DNA of 64,000 nt, taken from positions 1,674,001 through 1,738,000 of the forward strand of contig CBDHHO010000004.1 of NCBI GenBank assembly GCA_965263485.1. The letters are read 5' to 3'. The stretch is from Haliotispira sp965263485. GTDB taxonomy: Bacteria > Spirochaetota > Spirochaetia > SP-2023. Shown here one piece after another: positions 8,278-15,835 of the stretch. The notes under the pieces are model-generated. The model saw only the letters and a list, made by a program, of their open reading frames with translations, had not been told where the DNA came from and ran no database searches. Position 1 is the stretch's first letter, and each line of letters opens with the position of its first letter. Made by a program: the position numbers and the translations under genes.

Positions 8278-9222
8278 ATGAAGTTTAGAATTATATCAGT
8301 TGTCTTTTTGTTGCTGAGTTTCAGCATGTCTCTCTGGGCGCGCGGAGCATCAAAAGATGGTGGAGAGATCACGATTGGCCTGGCCGTCGCAAATTTGCAG
8401 GCAGACTTTTTTAATCAGATAAAACAATCTGTTGAATCGTATGCCGGGAAGAAGGAATTTGTCAAAATCATCACTGTAGATGCGAAAGGCGATTCTGCTG
8501 TACAGGTGAATCAAATCCAGGACCTGATAACAAGGCAAGTCAAAGCCTTGATTTACATTCCCGCGGGAGCTACGGCTGCTTCGGTGCCGATAAAACTGGC
8601 AAGAGAAGCAGGGGTGCCTGTAGTTACAGTGGACCGAAATCCTGCAGAGTATCCTGGTGATACATTTATTGCCACAGACAGTGTCTCTGCGGCTAGGAAA
8701 CTCGGGGAATACGTTATAGAGCAAACCAAAGGTGAGGGTAAGGTCGGAGTCATTCAGGGACAGATTGGGACTACGCCTGAATTGGATCGAGACAAGGGTT
8801 TTACCGAAGCCCTGTCGAAGGCTCCAGATCTTCAAGTTGTTGCCAAACAGGCGAGTATGATGTGGATGCAGAACGAAGGCTTTAACATAGCTCAAGATAT
8901 GCTGCAGCGTTATCCTGATATCACCGTCTTTTTCGGCAGGGCAGATGCCTTGGCACTCGGGGCTGCTCAAGCAGTAAAGGTTGCAAATGTGGCTCATAAG
9001 GTACTGATTGTTGGTTTTGATGGAGATGTTGCAGGGTTGAAGGCAGTTGCAGAGGGGACCTTAGATGCAACTATGACGCAGCAAACACAGCTAATGGGCC
9101 GATTAGCGCTGGATTCTGCTTTGAAATTGATAAATGGAGAGTCCCTTCCGAAAGTCCAGTTACAAGAAGCAACTTTGACAACTGCGGACAATGTGGCTCC
9201 GTTTTTGAAAGAGCATCCTTAG
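8278..9222 (+). CDS. Periplasmic sugar-binding protein of the RbsB family
   Basis: A 314-residue secreted protein. Residues 1-24 are a signal peptide ending in SLWARG, an ending often seen in spirochaete binding proteins. The mature part is a periplasmic-binding-protein-1 type fold: ITIGLAVANLQADFFNQI, TVDAKGDSAVQVNQIQDLI, GVPVVTVDRNPAEYPGDTFI, and VLIVGFDGDVAGLKAVAEG before the C-terminal TMTQQTQLMGRLA. ATG 8278 is preceded by TGGAGG; an upstream in-frame ATG would bury the signal peptide. It delivers the sugar to the flanking permease and ATPase. Confidence 0.92.
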   Translation: MKFRIISVVFLLLSFSMSLWARGASKDGGEITIGLAVANLQADFFNQIKQSVESYAGKKEFVKIITVDAKGDSAVQVNQIQDLITRQVKALIYIPAGATAASVPIKLAREAGVPVVTVDRNPAEYPGDTFIATDSVSAARKLGEYVIEQTKGEGKVGVIQGQIGTTPELDRDKGFTEALSKAPDLQVVAKQASMMWMQNEGFNIAQDMLQRYPDITVFFGRADALALGAAQAVKVANVAHKVLIVGFDGDVAGLKAVAEGTLDATMTQQTQLMGRLALDSALKLINGESLPKVQLQEATLTTADNVAPFLKEHP

Positions 9223-9234
9223 CTTAGTTTTGGG

Positions 9235-9278
9235 GCTGAGAGGTGACTTTTACAGTAATCGGGAAGTTACCTCTCAGC
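9235..9278 (+). promoter_or_regulatory. Intergenic stem-loop between binding protein and ATPase genes
   Basis: GCTGAGAGGT and ACCTCTCAGC form a near-perfect stem that extends inward with one mismatch (ACTT/AAGT). There is no U-run after it, so it is not a typical terminator. Structures like this after binding-protein genes often stabilise the upstream mRNA and raise binding-protein levels over the ATPase; that role is inferred here. Confidence 0.6.
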
Positions 9279-9317
9279 ATTGCTGGTATCCGCAATTAGA
9301 ATTTTAGGTGCAAAAGA

Positions 9318-10820
9318 ATGGAAGAAAGTAGTTTTAGACTACAGGTTCAGAATATATGTAAAAAGTTTAACGGAGTTCCTGTTTTAAAAGATATTACTTT
9401 CTCTGTAAATCCGGGAGAAATACTTGCGTTGTTGGGAGAAAATGGTGCAGGGAAATCTACAATTTCTTCAATAATAGCAGGTATTCATCAATATGACTCT
9501 GGCCTGATGAAATGGGAAGGTGGAGATTATAAACCCCAATCCCCAAAAGATGCCTTGACGACAGGAATAGGGGTGGTTCATCAGGAATTGAGCCTTTTGC
9601 CGGAGTTATCTATTTACGAAAATATATTTGTAGGTAGGCTGCATGTGAAGAGCGGGGTCATAGATCGAAAAAAAATGAAGCTTCTCACCGATCAGAAACT
9701 AAGAAAATTAGGTCTGAACGTTTCCTCTGATATGAAAGTGGGGAAATTACAGATAGCTTCAATGCAAAAAGTTGAAATAGCAAAGGCACTGGCTCTTGAG
9801 TCAAAGTTGCTTATTCTGGATGAGCCCACGGCTGCTCTTGGCGAAGAAGAGACTCAAGTTCTTTTTGATAGTTTGAATTTACTTCGTAAAGAAGGTTTTT
9901 CGTTTATCTACATCAGCCACCGCTTAGATGAGATCCCCCGAATAGCAAATAGGATTGTCGTCATCAGGGATGGTGAAGTTGTAAAATCCTATGATAATGC
10001 GAATATTGAGACGAAATATTTAATAAAAGATATGGTGGAAAGGAATCTAGAGACCATTTTTCCTGTTAAAAATACTCCAGGAGAGGAGCCAATCCTTGAA
10101 GTATCTGATATAAAAGCAACATCATATCAATTTGAAAACATTAACTTCACAGTAAATTCTGGGGAGATTCTTGGGATAGCAGGGATTATTGGTGCGGGAC
10201 GAACTGAGCTTGCAAGGTGTATCAGTGGTATTGATAAGGTAAGTAATGGCCTTATCAAAATTGATGGGAAACAAGTTGACTTTCAGACACCTAAAGACGC
10301 TATTAAGCATGGTTTGGTTTATATTACTGAAGATCGGAAACAGCAAGGGTTAATTTTAGAGCACAAGGTAACCAGTAATATTCTCCTGGGTAATTATGAT
10401 CGGTTGGCGAAAAAAAGATGGTGTTGGCCTGCTGCAATTGAAGATTCAGGGGAAAAACTGGTTAGCAGGATTCGTATCAAATGTCATATCAATCAATTAG
10501 TTAAAAAATTATCGGGAGGGAATCAGCAAAAGGTCATGATTGGGAAATGGATCAGTAGAAACCCCAAAATTATTATCTTGGATGAGCCTACTCGGGGTAT
10601 TGATGTCGGGGCAAAACATGAGATTTATAAAATTATTCAGACTTTGGCCTCGGCTGGCTCTGCTGTTATCGTAATCAGTTCGGAATTAGAAGAAGTAATG
10701 GGTCTATCGCATAAAATTCTTGTTCTACTGCGGGGCAAACAAAGAGGGATATTAGTTAATGATGGAACATTGAGCCAGAAACAGATTATGGCTTTAGCAA
10801 CATCTTTAGGGAACCTCTAA
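9318..10820 (+). CDS. Sugar ABC transporter ATP-binding protein, two ABC domains (RbsA/MglA-like)
   Basis: A 500-residue tandem ATPase. Domain 1 (about 8-245) has Walker A GENGAGKS, a degenerate signature and Walker B LLILDEPTAAL. Domain 2 (about 255-498) has a degenerate Walker A GIIGAGRTE, signature LSGGNQQKV and Walker B IIILDEPTRGIDVG. This asymmetry is normal for the family. It energises the permease encoded two genes upstream. The last residues GNL and the TAA stop lie inside a MITE-like element inserted at 10809, so the native C-terminus was replaced by a few codons; the protein is near the family length, so it probably works. Confidence 0.93.
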   Translation: MEESSFRLQVQNICKKFNGVPVLKDITFSVNPGEILALLGENGAGKSTISSIIAGIHQYDSGLMKWEGGDYKPQSPKDALTTGIGVVHQELSLLPELSIYENIFVGRLHVKSGVIDRKKMKLLTDQKLRKLGLNVSSDMKVGKLQIASMQKVEIAKALALESKLLILDEPTAALGEEETQVLFDSLNLLRKEGFSFIYISHRLDEIPRIANRIVVIRDGEVVKSYDNANIETKYLIKDMVERNLETIFPVKNTPGEEPILEVSDIKATSYQFENINFTVNSGEILGIAGIIGAGRTELARCISGIDKVSNGLIKIDGKQVDFQTPKDAIKHGLVYITEDRKQQGLILEHKVTSNILLGNYDRLAKKRWCWPAAIEDSGEKLVSRIRIKCHINQLVKKLSGGNQQKVMIGKWISRNPKIIILDEPTRGIDVGAKHEIYKIIQTLASAGSAVIVISSELEEVMGLSHKILVLLRGKQRGILVNDGTLSQKQIMALATSLGNL

Positions 10821-10972
10821 AAATTCCAATTTCGCGCTGAATCGCGATCTTGTTGCCGAATAGCTTCGTCAGCAAAACCTTACCATACAACAAAATATGC
10901 TTCGGCTTCACTTCCTCGCCATCGGCAAAATCTCGCTGATTCAGCATCGAAAGCGAATTTTTAGAGGTTCCC
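10809..10972. mobile_element. Complete MITE-like element with TTTA target duplication
   Basis: A 164-bp element with inverted ends GGGAACCTCTAAAAATTC (left) and GAATTTTTAGAGGTTCCC (right). It is flanked by TTTA at 10805-10808 and TTTA at 10973-10976. The interior carries the antisense of the segment with GCCGAAGCATATTTTGTTG that recurs at 36030-36060 and 47560-47600. It has no coding capacity. It separates the ATPase from the two dehydrogenases in the same operon and supplies the ATPase stop codon. Confidence 0.88.
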
Positions 10973-11001
10973 TTTAGAAGAAGTTGTATAGGAGGATGTT
11001 A

Positions 11002-11769
11002 ATGAAATTATTCAGTTTGCAGGATCAGGTCGCCATTGTTACTGGGGCGGGTAGTGGTATAGGTCAGCGCGTTGCCGTTGGTTTTGCCGAGGCTGGCGCT
11101 GATGTTCTATGTTTTGACTTGCCGAGCGCTGCAGGACTGGATGAAACGGTGAAACAGATTCAGAAGAATGGGAGGAGAGCCATAGCCTGTAAGGGTTCTG
11201 TAACAAATAGCACAGATTTGTCAGCGGGGCTCCTCCTAGCGGCAGAAAAATTGGGAGTCGTGACCATTGCCTTGAATGCTGCAGGAATCGCTAATGCTTG
11301 TCCGGCCGAGAATATGGAAGAAGAACAGTGGGATCGATTGATGGAGATCAATTTAAAAGGCCTTTTTCTCTCCTCACGAGCCCAGGCGAGGCATATGATT
11401 GCCCATGGTTTGCCAGGCAGCATTATTAACATTGCTTCAATGTCTGGAAATATCGTCAATCGGGGACTGTCCCAATGCCATTACAACTCATCAAAAGCAG
11501 GAGTGATCCATCTGAGCAAGAGCCTGGCAATGGAATGGTGCAACAAAGGTATTCGGGTCAACGTCATCAGCCCTGGGTACACGGCAACGCCGATGAATAC
11601 AAGGCCGGAAATGGCTCACCAGACCAGGCTATTTGAGGAGCAAACACCGATGGGGCGTATGGCTGATGTAAACGAGATGGTCGGCCCTGCAATCTTTCTC
11701 GCAAGTCAGGCATCATCATTTTGTACGGGTATCGATCTATTGGTAGATGGTGGTTTTACCTGCTGGTAG
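11002..11769 (+). CDS. Short-chain dehydrogenase/reductase, polyol-dehydrogenase type
   Basis: A 255-residue classical SDR. It has cofactor motif TGAGSGIG (residues 13-20), NAAG, the catalytic Ser in NIASMSG, and the YNSSKAG form of YxxxK. The C-terminal SPGYTATPMN and GIDLLVDGG are usual. Acidic residues after beta-2 (CFDLP) suggest NAD over NADP. ATG 11002 is chosen because GGAGG lies 8 bp upstream. Next to a sugar transporter and transketolase it probably oxidises a polyol or sugar alcohol to a ketose. It is followed after 34 bp by a second SDR. Confidence 0.9.
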   Translation: MKLFSLQDQVAIVTGAGSGIGQRVAVGFAEAGADVLCFDLPSAAGLDETVKQIQKNGRRAIACKGSVTNSTDLSAGLLLAAEKLGVVTIALNAAGIANACPAENMEEEQWDRLMEINLKGLFLSSRAQARHMIAHGLPGSIINIASMSGNIVNRGLSQCHYNSSKAGVIHLSKSLAMEWCNKGIRVNVISPGYTATPMNTRPEMAHQTRLFEEQTPMGRMADVNEMVGPAIFLASQASSFCTGIDLLVDGGFTCW

Positions 11770-11803
11770 ACTGACATTCTTTGCTGATCAAGGAGTCTGG
11801 CTT

Positions 11804-12583
11804 ATGAGGTTTGAAGGTAAAGTTGTTGCCGTTGTTGGGGCCAGCCGGGGTATTGGCGAAGGCCTTGCCCGGCGTTTTGCCCGTGAAGGAGCTTCTCTCT
11901 GCCTGGCCGCCGATGAAGAACAGGTCCACGCAGTTGGCTCCCAGCTATCAAAATTATTTGATATTAAAGTCTTCTCTCAGGTTCTTGATGTGACATCAAG
12001 GACGGAAGTAAATACGTTTTACAGCGAAATCAACTCCCGTTTTGCCCATTTGGATGTTTCGGTGCACAATGCTGGCGTAATTACCATCGCAAAGATTGAA
12101 GATATGACCGAGGAGGAATGGGACAAAGTGCTGGCGGTTAACACCAAGGGAGTCTTTCTGTGCTCTCAGGCAGCAGCGAGGCTTATGCTTGCTCAGAACA
12201 GTGGAGTGATCCTAAACACCGCCTCCGGTCAAGCCCGAGAAGGTTTTATTTACACCCCACACTACGCAGCCAGTAAGATGGGTGTGGTCGGAATTACTCA
12301 GAGCTTGGCCAAAGAGCTGGCCCCGCGTGGAATTCGAGTGAACGCCTTTTGTCCCGGTATTATTGAAAGCGATATGTGGGTTTACAATGACCAAAAGTGG
12401 GGCGAACTGCTGGGGAATTATAAACAGGGGGAACTGATGGCAGAATGGGTGAAAAACATTCCGCTGGGACGAGCAGGAAAAGCAGAAGATGTGGCGGGCT
12501 TAGTGTCTTTCCTCGCATCTGAAGATGCCGGGTATATCACGGGTCAAACGATAAATGTCGATGGAGGCCTGATCTTTTCATAG
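11804..12583 (+). CDS. Short-chain dehydrogenase/reductase, second enzyme of the sugar locus
   Basis: A 259-residue classical SDR with GASRGIG, NAG, NTASGQA and YAASKMG (YxxxK). The C-terminal end is CPGIIESDMWVYNDQKWG and ends GQTINVDGGLIFS, close to acetoin/sorbitol-dehydrogenase-type SDRs. ATG 11804 has AAGGAG 11 bp upstream. The two SDRs share the cofactor fold but are clearly diverged, so they probably catalyse consecutive oxidations or an epimerisation by oxidation and reduction. The operon ends just before a MITE-like end at 12605. Confidence 0.9.
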   Translation: MRFEGKVVAVVGASRGIGEGLARRFAREGASLCLAADEEQVHAVGSQLSKLFDIKVFSQVLDVTSRTEVNTFYSEINSRFAHLDVSVHNAGVITIAKIEDMTEEEWDKVLAVNTKGVFLCSQAAARLMLAQNSGVILNTASGQAREGFIYTPHYAASKMGVVGITQSLAKELAPRGIRVNAFCPGIIESDMWVYNDQKWGELLGNYKQGELMAEWVKNIPLGRAGKAEDVAGLVSFLASEDAGYITGQTINVDGGLIFS

Positions 12584-12604
12584 CCTCAATTCCCACATTC
12601 TTTA

Positions 12605-12840
12605 GGGCACCTCTAAAAATGGTACCGCTTCGCGAGTATTGTACAGCGTTTTGATGCCAGACGAAGGCTCCCATGCGAGCTGGCGCAGCATGGGAGAAAC
12701 AGGGGAGTGCCGTGCGCAGCCAGGCCCGACCTTCCTTTCTGCGAGCTGGCGCAGCATGGGAGAAACAGGGGAGTGCCGTGCGCAGCCAGGCCCGACCTTC
12801 CTTTCTGCGAGCTGGCGCAGCATGGGAGAAACAGGTGCCC
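12605..12840. mobile_element. MITE-like element carrying a tandem-repeat array
   Basis: The left end GGGCACCTCTAAAAATGG starts at 12605 and a matching GGTGCCC ends at 12840. Between them lies a 66-bp repeat array. The junction sequence with GTATTGTACAGCGTTTTGA reappears in inverted orientation beside the array at 21998-22030, so array plus flank has moved as a unit. The flanking tetranucleotides (TTTA, TTGC) do not match, so this may be a composite. Confidence 0.55.
12675..12834 (+). repeat. 66-bp tandem repeat array, about 2.4 copies
   Basis: Units start at 12675, 12741 and 12807 with an exact 66-bp period. Each begins GCGAGCTGGCGCAGCATGGG and contains GCCGTGCGCAGCC. This subfamily reads GAGTGCCGTG where the other arrays have GAGGGCCGTG. 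Because 66 is a multiple of 3, it is open in several frames, but the translations are repeat artefacts. Confidence 0.9.
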
Positions 12841-12883
12841 TTGCTTGACTCTTTCTATTGGAATTGCATAATCCGTTCCACTT

Positions 12884-12959
12884 TCCTCTGTAGCTCAGTT
12901 GGTAGAGCAGGTGGCTGTTAACCACTTTGTCGGGGGTTCAAGTCCCTCCGGAGGAGCCA
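12884..12959 (+). tRNA. tRNA-Asn (GTT) with encoded CCA
   Basis: A full cloverleaf: acceptor TCCTCTG pairs with CGGAGGA, the D arm contains AGCTCAGTTGGTAGAGC, and the anticodon loop CTGTTAA gives GTT (Asn). The T arm has GGGGGTTCAAGTCCCTC. Discriminator G and CCA are encoded. It stands alone, directly after a repeat array, and is followed by a hairpin with a T-run. Confidence 0.95.
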
Positions 12960-12968
12960 AAAAAAATC

Positions 12969-12990
12969 CGTGCTAACCGAAGCACGTTTT
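12969..12990 (+). terminator. Rho-independent terminator after tRNA-Asn
   Basis: CGTGCT and AGCACG form a stem with a 6-nt loop followed by TTTT, starting 10 bp after the tRNA CCA end. The following 280 bp (12991-13273) show no convincing gene. Confidence 0.65.
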
Positions 12991-13273
12991 GGTTTACAGA
13001 AATCCTCGAAGGTATCCCCTTCGGGGCTTTCGTCTTTTAGCCCAAGATTTCAAAGGCCTTACGACCCTCGCCGAGTTTCCAGACCACCTCCATCACCCAA
13101 GCAGAGAGCAACCTGAGATCACTCGCCGGGCTACTTCTCTCTCCCAATTTGGGCCAATTCTCTGCTCTCAGGTGCAGAGAGCGGTGCTCGAATGGGGACA
13201 GGTGGTTGACTCAAAAGGCCGATTTTGTGGTTGGCGGTGATCTCTGGTTGACAGCCAAGATTGAGCAAAATCA

Positions 13274-14069
13274 TTATATCACCCCGAGTATCCAGCCCTC
13301 GACGTCTTTTGCGATGGTGCTCTCCTGAAAATGGAGCTGAGGGTGGAGGTACGTCTGCAGTTTGCCGCTGAGATCGGCTTCACGAAACCATGCAGCGACC
13401 GTGTAAGCATCGTGCTGGTCTGGGGTTCGGCCTTCCCGTGGAAAGCTTTTGCTCTACAATGATGGATAGACCTCGACAAGAGCGGAGCGCCTCGGTGGAA
13501 CATCCCAACCGTCGAAAGGCCAGCAGTGAATGCGATCACCGACTTCCTGGCGCAGATATCGCAACCAGGGCAACCCGGCGTGGGTAGACTTGGCGACCGA
13601 GCCGGGAACGTCGAAGTGAAAAACAGATTTTGCCCCGGCCCGCTCCTCCGTGAGCCGTCTTCAACGGGTTCTTCCCCATCGTTTTTCTCCGTTGCCGCAA
13701 CTGCCGTTCCTGACAAGATCCAACGTACGTGTGGTCTCTGTCTGTGGGCCAGTGAGCTTGGAAGTCATCGAGAAAGGTTTGCCAATCCGGTAAAATATGA
13801 TGAGTCTCGAAATATCGTATAGGGAAAGAGAAGGAGTGGTCAATTCCGACAATTATCGAGACATCTTCTCGAAAGATTTCTACCAGCCACTGTGCGAGCC
13901 CCTTACGTGTCCAGTATTTTCGTGGACTCGGCGGAGGCGGCACCTCAACGGGTGATGAGGATCTGTCGGCTGCGTACGCACGCAGCCCTTTCAAACTCTG
14001 ATCGGGGGTTTGCGCGCCCGAGTAGTCGATTCCGATATACCGTTCAAATGCAGGAGAATGGTCGCTCAT
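13274..14069 (-). pseudogene. Frameshifted DUF429-like protein
   Basis: Two frames together give a protein of about 260 residues. The first part (14069 to about 13650) starts MSDHSPAFERYIGIDYSGAQ and has VGIDHSFSFP. After a one-base shift near 13645 it continues as SVFHFDVPGSVAKS, GLPWLRYLR, WDVPPRRSALVEVYPSLW and EGWILGVI to TAA at 13274. The IGIDYSGA strand and the ALVEVYP segment recall RNase H-fold DUF429 proteins; this family call is moderate. Both halves look conserved and are separated only by the shift, so it is a recent inactivation or a base error. Confidence 0.65.
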
Positions 14070-14162
14070 TGTTTTTTCTTTTTTAAAGAACGCCCATCGG
14101 TTTATTCTTCGCCATGCTTCTTGCCTCCCTTCTTTTTGGAAATTCCGGAAATCAAAAACCTC

Positions 14163-15824
14163 CTATTCATGCAAGTGCAAGTGCAATGGTACATCCATAA
14201 ATCCCAGCTCTTTGCGAATCTGATTCTGGAGGAAATTCACGTAACTTTGCGGGAATCCCTTGCTGTGGTTGACGAACAGAATAAAGCGCAGCGGATTGAC
14301 TTCAACCTGTGTCAGATAGCGCACCTTAAAGCGGATATTTCCTCTGCTGGGTGGGGGATGGTAGCGCAGCCAGTCTTGCAGGGCCTGATTCAAAAGACCG
14401 GTGTTGATGCGCCGATGCAACTGTTCGTGGACTCTTTGTACTGCCTCCAGCAGAGGGTGGATTCCCCTACCCGAAAGGGCTGAAATACTGCAAACAGGGG
14501 CATAACGCAAATGGGGAAAGAGGTCGCGGGTGTCCTCTTCCAGCCTGCGGATCGCCCGTCGTATCGTTTGGCCTCCATTGCTGCTGCCAAGCAGATCAAT
14601 TTTATTCAGGGCAAATACTAGGCCCCGGCCCCGCCGGATAACCTGCTGTGCGATTTTCTTGTCCTGTTGCTGAATCCCCTGAGAAGCATCGAGCAGCAGC
14701 ACTGCTACATCGGCTTGGTCCAGGCTCTTGATGGCCCGATTGATCGAATAGTACTCGACATTTTCCTGTACCTTACTCTTGCGCCGGATGCCCGCCGTAT
14801 CCATCAGTTCATACAGGCGGCTTCCCCTGCGAAAGCGTTGCAGCAACACATCCCTTGTGGTACCTGGCATGTCCGATACCAGCGAAGTGTCGGCCCTGAC
14901 TAGTTGATTGCACAGGCTCGATTTTCCAGTATTGGGCTTGCCAATCAGCGCAATGCGAATGATTGGGCCCTCCGCTTGGAAATTACCCTCCCCCGGAATC
15001 CTGGACTTCGTTGGAGAGCCTGCTTTGTTCTTCTGCGGTGCAGAGACAGCAGAATTTTCTCTGTACTGTGTCTCTTGTAAAAATGCGATTGCTTTCCGCT
15101 GCAACGGTTCCAGTCCCCGGCGGTGCAGGGCCGAAACCATAAGCAACTGTGGGAAACCATACCGGTAAAAATTACAGGCCTCGGCCTCTTTCTCCGGCGC
15201 ATCGACCTTGTTGATCACCAGGATCACTTTGTGCCGCAGCACTTGCAGCTGCCCGAGCAACTGTTGATCCTCAGGAGTCAGCTCGCCTTCGCCGGCTTCC
15301 GAAGACAGTGCCAGCACCCAGAGAATCAGGTCAGCCTGCTCCAGCATCGCCAGACTGCGGGACTGAACCCGTTGGTTCAGTTGGGGCAGGTGGCGCAGGC
15401 TCTCATCGGCCTGGCCTCTTCTGGCCTTGCGCACGGGCTGCTGTTTCCAGTCGCTGCGCAGGCCTCCGGTGTCCGAGAGCAGGACCTCAAAACCCTGAAA
15501 ACAGACCTGTTCGGTGATGGTGTCGCGCGTTACTCCGGTCTCTGGTGCAGTAATGGCGCGGCGTTGGCCCAATAAGGCATTAAACAGAGTGGATTTGCCG
15601 ACATTGGGACGCCCCACCACGGCAATGTGCCCCAAAATCGGAGACCAGGCTGCCTGAGCTGCCGGTTCGGGCAGCTCAGTTGTCAAGGGGGTTGTCAAGG
15701 GCGGGGTTGCCTGAGATGAAATGCCCTCGCCTGGGCTCTCCGGGTTGCCTAGACTTCCCGGACTGCCTCTAGAGTTTACAGCAGAGCCGCCTGACCTGTC
15801 TGATTCAGTGTTCATGGTACTCAT
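14163..15824 (-). CDS. der: Ribosome biogenesis GTPase Der (EngA)
   Basis: A 553-residue protein with two tandem GTPase domains and a C-terminal KH-like domain; Der acts in 50S subunit maturation. Domain 1 (about 65-250): GRPNVGKST, a TRD switch, DTGG, NKVD. Domain 2 (about 290-460): GKPNTGKSS, PGTTRD, DTAGIRRKSK, NKID. The KH-like part is about 465-553. It is longer than the usual 440-490 because of about 60 low-complexity N-terminal residues, a basic insertion in domain 1 (KQQPVRKARRGQ) and a linker of about 40 residues. It follows the LCP gene by 11 bp, so cotranscription is likely. Confidence 0.96.
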   Translation of the reverse strand: MSTMNTESDRSGGSAVNSRGSPGSLGNPESPGEGISSQATPPLTTPLTTELPEPAAQAAWSPILGHIAVVGRPNVGKSTLFNALLGQRRAITAPETGVTRDTITEQVCFQGFEVLLSDTGGLRSDWKQQPVRKARRGQADESLRHLPQLNQRVQSRSLAMLEQADLILWVLALSSEAGEGELTPEDQQLLGQLQVLRHKVILVINKVDAPEKEAEACNFYRYGFPQLLMVSALHRRGLEPLQRKAIAFLQETQYRENSAVSAPQKNKAGSPTKSRIPGEGNFQAEGPIIRIALIGKPNTGKSSLCNQLVRADTSLVSDMPGTTRDVLLQRFRRGSRLYELMDTAGIRRKSKVQENVEYYSINRAIKSLDQADVAVLLLDASQGIQQQDKKIAQQVIRRGRGLVFALNKIDLLGSSNGGQTIRRAIRRLEEDTRDLFPHLRYAPVCSISALSGRGIHPLLEAVQRVHEQLHRRINTGLLNQALQDWLRYHPPPSRGNIRFKVRYLTQVEVNPLRFILFVNHSKGFPQSYVNFLQNQIRKELGFMDVPLHLHLHE

Positions 15825-15835
15825 CGCGCCACTCT

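Noticed and set aside
12989..13240. 83-codon open frame after tRNA-Asn
   Set aside because: No ribosome site, no recognisable domain, and it overlaps the terminator region.
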